A stretch of 64,000 bases of DNA, taken from NCBI RefSeq assembly GCF_003044565.1, contig NZ_POXG01000007.1, positions 62,001 through 126,000 of the forward strand, read 5' to 3'. The notes under the pieces were generated by a model. It saw nothing but the letters and a program-made list of their open reading frames with translations, did not search any database and was not told the origin of the DNA. A program made the position numbers and the translations under genes. Positions within the stretch are counted from its first letter, which is position 1, and each line of letters begins with the position of its first letter. The DNA comes from Neisseria sicca. Lineage in GTDB: Bacteria; Pseudomonadota; Gammaproteobacteria; Burkholderiales; Neisseriaceae. Shown here in pieces: positions 54,608 through 63,096 of this stretch.

Positions 54608-54714
54608 TATAGTGGATTAACTTTAAACCAGTACGGCGTTACCTCGCCTTGCCGTACTATCTGTACTGTCTGCGGCTTCGTCGCCTTGTCCTGATTTAAA
54701 TTTAATCCACTATA
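54608..54714. repeat. Correia repeat element (107 bp)
   Basis: Ends TATAGTGGATTAACTTTAAA and inverse, short class, between divergent rsmB and the PepSY gene. Correia ends have been reported to carry outward promoters. Confidence 0.93.
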
Positions 54715-54840
54715 AAAATGTAAACGCCGCACAAGCGGTTCGGGCGGTGTTCGGGGCAAAATTCAATTTCTGTTAATCCGATTGCCTGTTTGCGGCAATG
54801 TCCATATAGTTTGTTTTTTATGCCACATAAAGGACCCATC

Positions 54841-55125
54841 ATGAAATTACGCGCCCTTTCCCTGCTTGCCGTTTCCGCCGCACTCATTTCCGGCAGCCTG
54901 ACCGCCGCTGCGGCACCGCATAAACATTCCCGCTCCATCTCCCAAGCGCAAGCCGTCAAAATCGCCAAGAAACGCGTCGGCGGCGGCCGCGTTACCGACG
55001 TGGATTACAGCAGAGGACGCTGGGAAATCGAAATCCGCAGGGGCTGTACCGAATACGATGTGGACGTTTCTTCACAAAGCGGCCGCGTCATCAGAGTAGA
55101 TACCGACAACCACTGCGACGATTAA
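54841..55125 (+). CDS. PepSY-domain exported protein
   Basis: 94 residues. Signal peptide MKLRALSLLAVSAALISGSL with Ala-rich cleavage region, then one PepSY unit (SISQAQAVKIAKKRVGGGRV, WEIEIRRGCTEYDVDVSSQS GRV). Two Cys in the mature part (RRGCTEY and NHCDD) could form a disulfide. AAAGGACCCATC precedes the ATG. Probably a periplasmic protein, possibly a protease-inhibitor-like or metal-binding module. Confidence 0.88.
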   Translation: MKLRALSLLAVSAALISGSLTAAAAPHKHSRSISQAQAVKIAKKRVGGGRVTDVDYSRGRWEIEIRRGCTEYDVDVSSQSGRVIRVDTDNHCDD

Positions 55126-55154
55126 TCGATTCTTGATTAATGGATTCTTAAGGA

Positions 55155-55179
55155 AGCCGGACTGCCTGTCCGGCTTTTT
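55155..55179 (+). terminator. rho-independent terminator after PepSY gene
   Basis: AGCCGGAC, TGCCT loop, GTCCGGCT, then TTTTC; 29 bp after the stop. Confidence 0.85.
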
Positions 55180-55181
55180 CG

Positions 55182-55220
55182 TTTTCAGACGACCTCAATC
55201 TTACTGAGGTCGTCTGAAAA
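55182..55220. terminator. DUS hairpin before the macrodomain gene end
   Basis: TTTTCAGACGACCTCA pairs with its complement ending at 55220, between the convergent PepSY and macrodomain genes. It serves the minus strand gene. Confidence 0.6.
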
Positions 55221-55267
55221 CCTTTTATCTAAACCTTTTATATGCCGTTTTGCCTGATTCGCGACTT

Positions 55268-55789
55268 TCAGACGACCACTCCGTCCCGTTCCAACAATGC
55301 CCGATAGCGTTCGGCATCCTGCGGCGAAAAGCAACAGAAGACGATTTTTTCGACAGTCGGACACTGCGGCAAAGTTTTTTTCAAAATCGCCAAAGCGGTT
55401 TCGGCAGCCAAATCAGCGGGGAAACGGTACACACCCGTGCTGACACAGGGGAAGGCGATGCTGCGGATGCCGTGTTCTTGCGCCAACAGCAGGGAATTTT
55501 GATACGCCTCCGCCAGCTTGACCGCTTCGCTGCGATGTCCGCCGAACCAAACCGGCCCGACGGTATGAATCACAAATTTCGCCGGCAGCCGATAGCCTTG
55601 GGTGATTTTCGCTTCGCCCGTGCGGCAGCCGTTCAACTTTCTGCACGCTTCCAACAACTCCCGTCCCGCCGCGCGGTGAATCGCGCCGTCCACACCACCG
55701 CCGCCCAATAACGAGGAATTGGCGGCGTTCACGATGGCATCGACTTCAAGTTTCGTAATATCGCCTTCGACTACTTCAAACACTGCCAT
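55268..55789 (-). CDS. macrodomain protein (O-acetyl-ADP-ribose deacetylase-like)
   Basis: 173 residues, single macrodomain: GDITKLEVDAIVNAANSSLL, GGGGVDGAIHRAAG, and the phosphate loop CVSTGVYRFP. This is the MacroD/YmdB type, which hydrolyses O-acetyl-ADP-ribose and mono-ADP-ribose esters. The ATG follows TTTAGGAGCAGATC. A full-length Correia element ends 42 bp upstream and may provide the promoter. Confidence 0.92.
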   Translation of the reverse strand: MAVFEVVEGDITKLEVDAIVNAANSSLLGGGGVDGAIHRAAGRELLEACRKLNGCRTGEAKITQGYRLPAKFVIHTVGPVWFGGHRSEAVKLAEAYQNSLLLAQEHGIRSIAFPCVSTGVYRFPADLAAETALAILKKTLPQCPTVEKIVFCCFSPQDAERYRALLERDGVVV

Positions 55790-55830
55790 GATCTGCTCCT
55801 AAACTTGGGTCATTCTTGCCGTCAGTTTAA

Positions 55831-55986
55831 TATAGTGGATTAAATTTAAACCAGTACGGCGTTGCCTCGCCTTAGCTCAAAGAGAACGATTCTCTAAGGT
55901 GCTCAAGCACCAAGTGAATCGGTTCCGTACTATCTGTACTGTCTGCGGCTTCATCGCCTTGTCCTGATTTTTGTTAATCCACTATA
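55831..55986. repeat. full-length Correia repeat element (156 bp)
   Basis: Ends TATAGTGGATTAAATTTAAA and ACAAAAATCAGGAC-type inverse. It contains the extra ~50-bp internal block (AGCTCAAAGAGAACGATTCT) that is deleted in the other copies and is reported to bind IHF. Confidence 0.95.
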
Positions 55987-56011
55987 AAAATCAGACGCTT
56001 CCCTGCCGATA

Positions 56012-56056
56012 TTTTCAGACGACCTCTAAGTCATCCGAAGAAAGGTCGTCTGAAAA
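56012..56056. terminator. DUS hairpin downstream of fmt
   Basis: TTTTCAGACGACCT (56012-56025) with its complement at 56043-56056. It is 220 bp from the fmt stop, so its role as terminator is uncertain. Confidence 0.45.
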
Positions 56057-56104
56057 TTGATTACCGGCCCACTGTTTTTGATACAGCACCTACCGCCAAC
56101 CGCC

Positions 56105-56124
56105 ATTCCCGCGCGGATGGGAAT
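56105..56124. repeat. dRS3-like 20-bp repeat
   Basis: ATTCCCGCGCGGATGGGAAT fits the neisserial dRS3 pattern ATTCCC-N8-GGGAAT, known as a target of filamentous phage insertion and a common interspersed repeat. Confidence 0.75.
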
Positions 56125-56276
56125 TCATCTTTGAATTCAACAACGTTTTTCAAACACCCGTTTCTTGGATTTTCCAATGGATTCCCGCAGTAGCTTACCC
56201 TCGCGTAAGCGGGGAAGGCATGGCAGCTAAGAAATGGGGGGATGGGCTGGCTCTAAATTTAGTTACAAAACGGCTT

Positions 56277-57203
56277 CTATAAAACCGTCCCAACCTCAAT
56301 CTTATGTCCTGCCGCAAATGCCGCAATCAGCATCCGTTTGCTGCCGGAAGGCTGCAATTCGGTAATCTTCAACGCATTCTCACCGCAGGCAACGACCAAG
56401 CCGTCAGCCGAACAAGACAACACTTCACCCGCCCTGCCCTGTTGCGCGACCGCTTCCGCCCGCCAGATTTTCATCGGCTTGCCCTGATATTCGATCCATG
56501 CAGCGGGAACGGGGTTGAAGGCACGGATTTTGCGTTCAATCACTGCCGCGCTTTCGTTCCAATCGATACGCGCTTCTTCTTTGCTTAATTTTTGAGCGTA
56601 AGTCACACCTTCTTCGGGCTGTTTGACGCTTTTCAGACGACCCTCTGCCTTTAATTGTTGCAAATCAGCAACAATCGCCGCCGCACCGAGGTTCATCAGC
56701 GCGTCGTGTACTTCATTGGCGGTATCGGTCGGCTGAATGGCGTAACGATGTTCGCTGACCACATCGCCGGTGTCCAAACCGATGTCCATCTGCATGATGC
56801 ACACGCCCGTCTCGGCATCACCCGCTTCAATCGCGCGCTGAATCGGTGCCGCCCCGCGCCAACGGGGCAGCAGCGAAGCGTGGATGTTGAGGCAGCCGTG
56901 TTTTGGCGTATCCAACACGTCTTGCGGCAAAATCAGCCCGTAGGCGGCAACGACCATCACGTCGGCCTCGACCTCTTCGAGCATTTGCAGGGCTTCGGCG
57001 TTGTTGCGCAGTTTTTCAGGCTGCGCCACGCGTAAACCCAATTCCAATGCGACCTGCTTCACGGGAGACGGGGCAAGCTGCATCCCGCGCCCTTTGGGGC
57101 GGTCGGGCTGGGTCAACACCAGCGGGATTTCAAAACCGGCGGCGGCAATGGCTTTTAAGGCGGCAGCGGCAAAATCGGGCGTACCGGCGAAGATGACTTT
57201 CAT
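56277..57203 (-). CDS. fmt: methionyl-tRNA formyltransferase
   Basis: 308 residues: VIFAGTPDFAAAAL at the start, catalytic region NIHASLLPRWRGAAPIQRAI, and the C-terminal tRNA-binding beta-barrel. It formylates initiator Met-tRNA. AAGGAGTTTCCCC precedes the ATG. It follows def (deformylase) by 228 bp with a DUS hairpin between. Confidence 0.97.
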   Translation of the reverse strand: MKVIFAGTPDFAAAALKAIAAAGFEIPLVLTQPDRPKGRGMQLAPSPVKQVALELGLRVAQPEKLRNNAEALQMLEEVEADVMVVAAYGLILPQDVLDTPKHGCLNIHASLLPRWRGAAPIQRAIEAGDAETGVCIMQMDIGLDTGDVVSEHRYAIQPTDTANEVHDALMNLGAAAIVADLQQLKAEGRLKSVKQPEEGVTYAQKLSKEEARIDWNESAAVIERKIRAFNPVPAAWIEYQGKPMKIWRAEAVAQQGRAGEVLSCSADGLVVACGENALKITELQPSGSKRMLIAAFAAGHKIEVGTVL

Positions 57204-57347
57204 GGGGAAACTCCTTGGAAATGGGTTTCAGACGATCCCTGTACCGCAACGGCAAGCTTGTTTCCGTCTGACGGAAAGGAACAGATTACGGGATACGGCT
57301 GTTACTGCTTCTAACCACTATATTTAAAGAATATGGCAAACATTGCG

Positions 57348-57411
57348 ACAGGTCGTCTGAAAGTTTGAAAAACAACGGCTTGCTGCCGCTTTCCTCTTTC
57401 AGACGACCTGT
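57348..57411. terminator. DUS hairpin between def and fmt
   Basis: ACAGGTCGTCTGAAAG (57348-57363) pairs with 57396-57411. It sits 21 bp past the def stop, so def may terminate before fmt in part. Confidence 0.6.
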
Positions 57412-57431
57412 TCGACCGTATCATTCGGCTT

Positions 57432-57935
57432 TTAGATGGTGTGTTTCTGACGTTTTTTCAGTTTGGTCTTAATCCGACCCTGCTTGAGCTGAGACAGGCG
57501 TTCGACAAAAACGATGCCCATCAGGTGGTCCAACTCGTGCTGCACACAAATCGCCAACAGCCCGTCCGCCTCCAGCGTGAATTTCTCACCTTTTTCGTTC
57601 AAAGCCTCGACCTTGACGCGTTCGGCGCGGGTAACGGTGTCGTAAATGCCCGGCACAGACAGGCAGCCTTCTTCGTAAGTGGTTTCGCCGTCTTTTTCAA
57701 CAATGACGGGGTTGATAAACACGCGAGGCTCGCTGCGGTCTTCGGTCAAATCCATCACGACGACGCGCTCATGCACATCGACCTGCGTCGCCGCCAGCCC
57801 GATGCCGCGTGCTTCGTACATGGTTTCAAACATATCGGCAACCAGCTTTTGGATGCGCTCATCGACTTTTTCGACAGGCTTTGCCACAGTGTGCAGTCGC
57901 TCGTCGGGGTATTGCAGGATATTCAGTAAAGCCAT
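57432..57935 (-). CDS. def: peptide deformylase
   Basis: 167 residues from [14 protein letters not shown]. Metal-site motifs [16 protein letters not shown] (Cys91) and QHELDHL (His133, Glu134, His137). It removes formyl groups from nascent proteins. The ATG at 57933-57935 follows GAAGAGAAAATT; longer in-frame readings are not family-like. Divergent from the LysM gene. Confidence 0.96.
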   Translation of the reverse strand: MALLNILQYPDERLHTVAKPVEKVDERIQKLVADMFETMYEARGIGLAATQVDVHERVVVMDLTEDRSEPRVFINPVIVEKDGETTYEEGCLSVPGIYDTVTRAERVKVEALNEKGEKFTLEADGLLAICVQHELDHLMGIVFVERLSQLKQGRIKTKLKKRQKHTI

Positions 57936-58215
57936 AATTTTCTCTTCGTTTTTCAATACTTGGGACGCGTATCCAAACGCGTCCGGCAGCAGATTGTGTG
58001 TGTTTTCATACAAATTTTGCGTCTGTCTTCACAATTCCCGTGATGACACTAACATTCAATGATAAAATATGTACCAATGAATTTCCGTTCAATGCGCACA
58101 AAACGCCCATTGACGTTTTTTAAAGGGGGACGGCGGTTTTTGCAAACTCCCGACCATTTCATTTTCTCCGTTTATCATTTAAAGACAAACCGAATCAATT
58201 TCAAGGGGAACGGTT

Positions 58216-59496
58216 ATGCAACAACGTATTATAACCCTGCTTTGTGTCGCGGGCATGGCAATTTCCGCCCACGCTCAAGCAGCTTCATTAAAAGTGCGCC
58301 CCGATGCGCCGCAACGCTACGTCGTCAAAAACGGCGACACTCTCTGGAGCATCTCCGGCAAATATCTGTACAGCCCGTGGCAGTGGAACCGCCTTTGGGG
58401 CGCAAACCGCGGCGAAATCCGCAATCCGCATCTGATTTATCCGGGTCAAGTGTTGGTTTTGCGCTACGTCAACGGCCGCCCGCAACTGGGCTTCGAAAAC
58501 AGCTCCGCAGGCAATGACGGCATTCCGGTCATCAAACTCAGCCCGCGTGTTCGCGAAACCTCTTCAGGCTACGGCATCCAAACCGTCAACGTGAACTTCT
58601 ACCGCATGTTCATGCAACATCCGCAGTTCATCGACCAAATGAAGACCCAAGACGCACCGCGCCTGATCGACGGCCCTGACAACCGCATCATGTACAGCAA
58701 AGGCGAACGCGTGTACGCCTACGGCGTGACCGAACCCGGCCGCTATCTGGTTTACCGCGCCGTCAAAGACCTGACTGATCCCGACACCCGCAAATACCTC
58801 GGACAAGAAGTCGTCTTCAGCGGCATCGTCAGCACCCTGCCCTATACCAACAGCGCGCTGGACTCCGCCTCCGACGAAGACCGCAAATATCTGAAAGACG
58901 GCGAATACTACACCCGCCTGCACCCGCTGGCGAAAGTGCCGACCCAAACCGCGCAACCTATGATCGTGGAAGAAGCCGTTTCCGAAATCCGCAAAGGCGA
59001 TTTCCTGCTGAAAATGGACGGCGAAACCGAGCCTTTCCAAATCATGCCGCACGCGCCGACGCAACATATCGACGGTAAAGTCATCTCCATCCTCGACGGC
59101 GTACACGAAGCCGGACAATTCCAAACCGTTACCCTGAACAAAGGTTCTGCCGACGGCTTGGACAAAGGTACGGTCTTGAGCATTTACAAACGTGACCGCC
59201 AAGTGAAAGTTGATTTGGAAGAAGGCAAAAAAGGCCGTAAGAACATCGTTAAATATGTTTCCATCCCTGCCGAAGAAACCGCATTGGCTATGGTGTACCG
59301 CACCGGCGAACATCTCTCGTCCGCCATCATTTTGGAAAACCTGACCAGTATCAACATTGGCGACACCGTATCCGAACCCGGCCGCGACTTGGACAACATG
59401 TCTGACGACAAACCGCACGTCCGCAATGAGCCGCAAGATTCCCACGATACGGAACATAACCAATACAATATCCACAGCAACATCAATAAATATTGA
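58216..59496 (+). CDS. exported LysM-domain protein
   Basis: 426 residues. Signal peptide (1-22, ends AHAQA), then one LysM domain (about 34-82: YVVKNGDTLWSISGKYLYSP...IYPGQVLVL) that binds peptidoglycan. A long C-terminal region of unknown fold follows, ending in a His/Asp/Asn-rich tail (HDTEHNQYNIHSNINK). AAGGGGAACGGTT precedes the ATG. Beta-proteobacteria keep such a gene next to dprA or def-fmt; here it is divergent from def. Probably acts in the periplasm on the cell wall. Confidence 0.9.
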   Translation: MQQRIITLLCVAGMAISAHAQAASLKVRPDAPQRYVVKNGDTLWSISGKYLYSPWQWNRLWGANRGEIRNPHLIYPGQVLVLRYVNGRPQLGFENSSAGNDGIPVIKLSPRVRETSSGYGIQTVNVNFYRMFMQHPQFIDQMKTQDAPRLIDGPDNRIMYSKGERVYAYGVTEPGRYLVYRAVKDLTDPDTRKYLGQEVVFSGIVSTLPYTNSALDSASDEDRKYLKDGEYYTRLHPLAKVPTQTAQPMIVEEAVSEIRKGDFLLKMDGETEPFQIMPHAPTQHIDGKVISILDGVHEAGQFQTVTLNKGSADGLDKGTVLSIYKRDRQVKVDLEEGKKGRKNIVKYVSIPAEETALAMVYRTGEHLSSAIILENLTSINIGDTVSEPGRDLDNMSDDKPHVRNEPQDSHDTEHNQYNIHSNINKY

Positions 59497-59511
59497 TCGA
59501 TTGTTGACAGC

Positions 59512-59546
59512 AAAACGTCGTCTGAAAATTTCAGACGACGTTTTTT
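59512..59546 (+). terminator. hairpin terminator of LysM gene, DUS variant
   Basis: AAAACGTCGTCTGAAA and complement with a 1-nt loop, then TTTTTT. The word is ACGTCGTCTGAA, one base off the standard DUS, with the matching change in both arms. Confidence 0.85.
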
Positions 59547-59900
59547 ATATAAGTCATAAAGGTCGTCTGAAAACGATGCCGTTTATGATGAAACACTGCT
59601 CATCGACGGAAACCGCGTTTCGTTTTCAAAAGAGCAAAATCCAATGATGCACCTTCAACAAGCTAACTTCAACCAATACAAATTACGTCGCACAAGTTTG
59701 ATGGATACTCTTTTCTAAAACACCAAGGCTCCAGCACAACCTTTGACTTTCTCAAATACAGCCCATCAAGTTTGCTTCTCAGCAATGTTTAATACCCCAC
59801 CAAGCACCAAGCCAATCAGCTTTCTACCTCCTGACGAACCGCCGCATGATTGCCCATCTGATTCAAAACGAATCCACACAAAAACCTGAGCATATAAAAA
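59547..59900. other. gene-free interval
   Basis: A single DUS (59560-59571) and otherwise nothing recognisable up to the BI-1 gene terminator. Confidence 0.5.
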
Positions 59901-59936
59901 AGGTCGTCTGAAACCTTTTCAGATTTCAGACGACCT
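59901..59936 (-). terminator. DUS hairpin terminator of BI-1 family gene
   Basis: AGGTCGTCTGAAA (59901-59913) pairs with 59924-59936, followed on the minus strand by TTTTTTATATG, 20 bp after the stop. Confidence 0.75.
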
Positions 59937-59956
59937 CGATATCAGAACCCAAGCCA

Positions 59957-60643
59957 TTAATCGTCGCTGGTGAATGCCAACAAGATGCGCAACAGGCTGC
60001 TGAAAATATTGTAAATCGAGATGAAAATGGTCAGAGCCGCGCTGATGTGGCTGTCTTCGCCACCATCAATCACGGTACGCACCTGCCACATAATAACCAG
60101 CGAACTGAATACAACGAACGCGCCGGAAATGGCAAGGCTCAGAGCCGGAATTTGCAGCATGAAGTTAGCAACCACTGCAATCATCAGAACCACACCGCCG
60201 ATTGCCAAGAAGCGTCCGAGCGAGTTCATGTTCATCGTTGTGCGGCGCGCCATCGCTGCCATCGTAAAGAATACGCCGGCGGTCATGGCTGCGGCGACAC
60301 CTACGATTTGAGTACCATTACGGATGGCAAGCGCATATTGCAGCAGCGGGCTGATCAACACGCCCATGCCGAAGGTGAAAATCATCAACAAGACAACGCC
60401 TGTGTTGCTGTAACGGTTTTTCTCAATAAGGAAAATCATACCGTAGAAGAATGCCAATACAGCTACAAAACCCATCCAGCGTGCGCCGAACATAGCGTAC
60501 AGGTTTAGGTTCAAAGCGCTGCTGGCAAATGCGCCGGCAATAGCGGGAATGAAAGATAAACCCAGCAGGCGGTAAGTTTTTTGCAAGACAATGTTTTGGG
60601 AAACTTGTCCTGCAAGAGGATAGTCGTAAACGTCGTTTCGCAT
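59957..60643 (-). CDS. Bax inhibitor-1/YccA family membrane protein
   Basis: 228 residues with seven predicted membrane helices. Typical text includes GLSFIPAIAGAFAS near the start and FVVFSSLVIMWQVRTVIDGG before the last helices; C-terminal Asp residues (TSDD) fit the calcium-leak family. AGGAGCAAACGCC precedes the ATG. Role in bacteria: modulator of membrane proteases or ion leak. Confidence 0.93.
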   Translation of the reverse strand: MRNDVYDYPLAGQVSQNIVLQKTYRLLGLSFIPAIAGAFASSALNLNLYAMFGARWMGFVAVLAFFYGMIFLIEKNRYSNTGVVLLMIFTFGMGVLISPLLQYALAIRNGTQIVGVAAAMTAGVFFTMAAMARRTTMNMNSLGRFLAIGGVVLMIAVVANFMLQIPALSLAISGAFVVFSSLVIMWQVRTVIDGGEDSHISAALTIFISIYNIFSSLLRILLAFTSDD

Positions 60644-61290
60644 GGCGTTTGCTCCTGAAAAAAGTGTGTGAAAACAAAAAGAGTCCTGATTCTATCAGCA
60701 AATTATTGGCTTGGGCATAAAAATATGCCTACGTCGCCGTTTAGGGATAAGTGGTAGCGTTCAAAGCATTTTAAAGTGTCGAAATCATAAATTTATATAA
60801 AAAGCTGCCTCTGGAGCCAATATTATAGTGGATTAAAATAAAAATGAGACAAGGCGGCAACGCCCGCCGTGTACGGGTAGTACATAAGGGCGTTGGCAAC
60901 GCCGTATCATTGCAATTTTAATCCACTATAAATCTTTGTTTCCCCCTTTTACTGCTTGATTTCCACCAATTCAAAACCTGATAAACCAGACTTTCGAAAA
61001 ATAATGAAGTTTAATGATTTGCCGGAGCAAATTTGAATAGAGCCGTTCTCAAGCTGCGTAAACAACATAAGAAATAAAATAACTTCATTGATTATTTATC
61101 AACTTTCGACCTATTGTCTGCCGAACGGCTGAATGATAGGATTGCGCCAGCAAGTGTAGTGTAATCGCTCAAAATCTGAATAAGCCGCTAATTTCAGACG
61201 ACATCAATGATGCGCAGAAAGTCGCTGTCTTCGATTTTAGCGATTCGTTATGTTTAACTGCATATCAATGATTATATAAGGAAATACAGT
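60644..61290. other. 647-bp gap with an atypical Correia-like element
   Basis: It contains the element at 60824-60930, a degenerate DUS near 61192-61203 and AT-rich sequence. No ORF with support; the promoter of the Cys-rich gene must lie near its right end. Confidence 0.55.
60824..60930. repeat. Correia-like element with unusual interior (107 bp)
   Basis: The ends TATAGTGGATTAAAAT and ATTTTAATCCACTATA are Correia-type, but the interior (GAGACAAGGCGGCAACGCCC, GTACGGGTAGTACATAAGGG) differs from the other copies. Confidence 0.8.
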
Positions 61291-61746
61291 ATGAACCGTC
61301 GTCAATTCTTGGGTGGTACAGCCGTTTCTTTGGCAGCCGCCGCCTCATTCGCCCGCGCTCACGGAAATCATAGCCATAAAGGCCATTCCCACGCTGCTCC
61401 TACTGCTGCGTCCAAAACCTATGAAGCCGCCAGAAAAGCGGCTGCCCACTGTGTTGAAGCAGGTCAAATCTGTCTGGCTCACTGCATCCGACTGCTGAGC
61501 CAAGGCGATACTTCAATGAAAGACTGCGCAACAGGCGTCAACCAAATGCTGGCATTGTGCGGTGCGCTGCAAAACCTTGCCGCCCAAAACTCTCCGCTGA
61601 CCCCTTCTTTGGCAAAAGTCTGCGTCGAAGCATGCAAACAATGTGCCGCAGCGTGCAAACAACACGCAGGTCATCATGCAGAATGCAAACAATGCTATGA
61701 GTCTTGCCTTGCCTGCATCAAAGAGTGCGAAAAAATCGCTGCTTAA
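61291..61746 (+). CDS. Tat-exported Cys-rich four-helix-bundle protein (Csp-like copper storage)
   Basis: 151 residues. Twin-arginine signal MNRRQFLGGTAVSLAAAASF, a His-rich linker (HGNHSHKGHSHAA), then four amphipathic helices with 14 Cys in CxxxC-type spacing (HCVEAGQICLAHC, VCVEACKQCAAACKQH, ECKQCYESCLACIKEC). This is the pattern of Csp1-type copper storage proteins. AAGGAAATACAGT precedes the ATG. It would fold around Cu(I) in the cytoplasm and be exported by Tat to the periplasm. Single gene with a strong terminator. Confidence 0.9.
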   Translation: MNRRQFLGGTAVSLAAAASFARAHGNHSHKGHSHAAPTAASKTYEAARKAAAHCVEAGQICLAHCIRLLSQGDTSMKDCATGVNQMLALCGALQNLAAQNSPLTPSLAKVCVEACKQCAAACKQHAGHHAECKQCYESCLACIKECEKIAA

Positions 61747-61760
61747 TTGACGCGGCAAAT

Positions 61761-61811
61761 AACCGGCCTGTCTGTAAAACAAGCTTTGTTTTGTAGGCAG
61801 GCCGGTTTGTT
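61761..61811 (+). terminator. strong terminator after Csp-like gene
   Basis: AACCGGCCTG and CAGGCCGGTT form the base of a long stem, with AAAACAA/TTGTTTT pairs inside, followed by TGTTTTG. It starts 15 bp after the stop. Confidence 0.85.
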
Positions 61812-62091
61812 TTGGATGGGATGGCTTTCACAAATTTATTCGATATGTAAGTTTTGTTTGTAGAATGTTGTGTCTTTGCCTACAAAATCTTGCCATAAAT
61901 TTAAAATTTCACCCGCCGGCAAAAATCGGTATGTTTAGGATTATTAAGTTCTGTAACTTGCCCCGTTCTAAAATGAAGACAGCAGGTTGCAAGATTCACG
62001 CCTTAACCATTCCAATGGTCTTAAAATTCCTGCCAAACACATGATTTTCACGCTTCTTTACAGACGTTTTCTTGATAAGGTCGTCTGAAAA
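61812..62091. other. gene-free stretch before mla operon
   Basis: AT-rich, with a DUS copy (62078-62089). No gene recognised. Confidence 0.5.
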
Positions 62092-62120
62092 TTGCCCGAC
62101 ACCTTGATAAGCTTTACAAT
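62092..62120 (+). promoter_or_regulatory. possible sigma-70 promoter of mla operon
   Basis: TTGCCC (62092-62097), a 17-bp spacer and TACAAT (62115-62120), 40 bp before the mlaF ATG. Confidence 0.5.
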
Positions 62121-62159
62121 GCAAGTAATTAAAATACATCCCGCCTTATCTTCCCCTTC

Positions 62160-62960
62160 ATGAGTTCCGTACCCTTCATCGAAATGAAAGACGTTGCCTT
62201 CGCGTATGGCGACCGTCCGATTCTGAACAATATCAATTTCAGCATTCCCCAAGGAAACTTCGCCGCCGTAATGGGCGGCTCGGGCAGCGGTAAAACCACG
62301 CTGATGCGGCTGATTACGGGTCAGATTCATCCGCAGTCAGGTAAGGTTTTGATTGAAGGACGTGATTTGGCGGGCTTTTCGGCTGACGAACTGTATGAAC
62401 ACCGCCGCCGTATGGGCGTGTTGTTCCAGCATGGCGCGCTGTTTACCGATTTGTCGGTGTTCGACAATATCGCTTTTCCGATGCGCGAACTGACGCGCCT
62501 GCCTGAAGCGGTGATCCGCGATTTGGTTTTGTTGAAATTGAACGCGGTCGGTCTGCGCGGCGTGGAAAACCTGATGCCGTCCGAACTCTCCGGCGGGATG
62601 TCGCGCCGCGTCGCGCTTGCCCGCACGATTGCGCTCGACCCTGAAATTATGTTGTACGACGAGCCGTTTACCGGCCTCGATCCGATTTCCTTGGGCGTGA
62701 TTGCCCACTTGATCAGCCGCGTCAACAAGGCTTTGCGCTCGACCAGCATTATGGTGACGCACGATATTGAAAAATCTTTGGAAATCGTCGATCAAGTGAT
62801 TTTCTTGGCGCACGGCGAAATCATGTTCTCCGGCTCGCCACAGGAAATGCGCGAACTGGATTCGCCTTGGGTGCGCCAGTTTGTCGGCGGGCTGGCAGAC
62901 GGTCCCGTAGCATACCGCTATCCGGCGCAAACGTCGTTGCAGCAAGATTTGCTTGGGTAG
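62160..62960 (+). CDS. mlaF: phospholipid transport ATP-binding protein MlaF
   Basis: 266 residues: Walker A GGSGSGKTT, signature LSGGMSRRVALAR, Walker B IMLYDEP, H-loop VTHD. It powers the MlaFEDB complex that moves phospholipids between the envelope membranes. No good Shine-Dalgarno; the predicted ATG agrees with family starts. mlaE follows after 136 bp containing DUS copies. Confidence 0.95.
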   Translation: MSSVPFIEMKDVAFAYGDRPILNNINFSIPQGNFAAVMGGSGSGKTTLMRLITGQIHPQSGKVLIEGRDLAGFSADELYEHRRRMGVLFQHGALFTDLSVFDNIAFPMRELTRLPEAVIRDLVLLKLNAVGLRGVENLMPSELSGGMSRRVALARTIALDPEIMLYDEPFTGLDPISLGVIAHLISRVNKALRSTSIMVTHDIEKSLEIVDQVIFLAHGEIMFSGSPQEMRELDSPWVRQFVGGLADGPVAYRYPAQTSLQQDLLG

Positions 62961-63096
62961 TTTTCAGACGACCTCGGTTTGCAGACGTCGTCTGAGACGT
63001 TTGAACCGTTGTTGCTTGAAGCCGAAATCATTTTTCAGACGACCCATCATCATCCTAAAAGGTCGTCTGAAACCCGTTAATCCGTAATGGAAACCT

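Larger units (their letters stand above)
55987..56276. other. repeat-rich gap downstream of fmt
   Basis: It contains a DUS hairpin (56012-56056) and a dRS3-like ATTCCC-N8-GGGAAT element (56105-56124). No gene. Confidence 0.6.
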
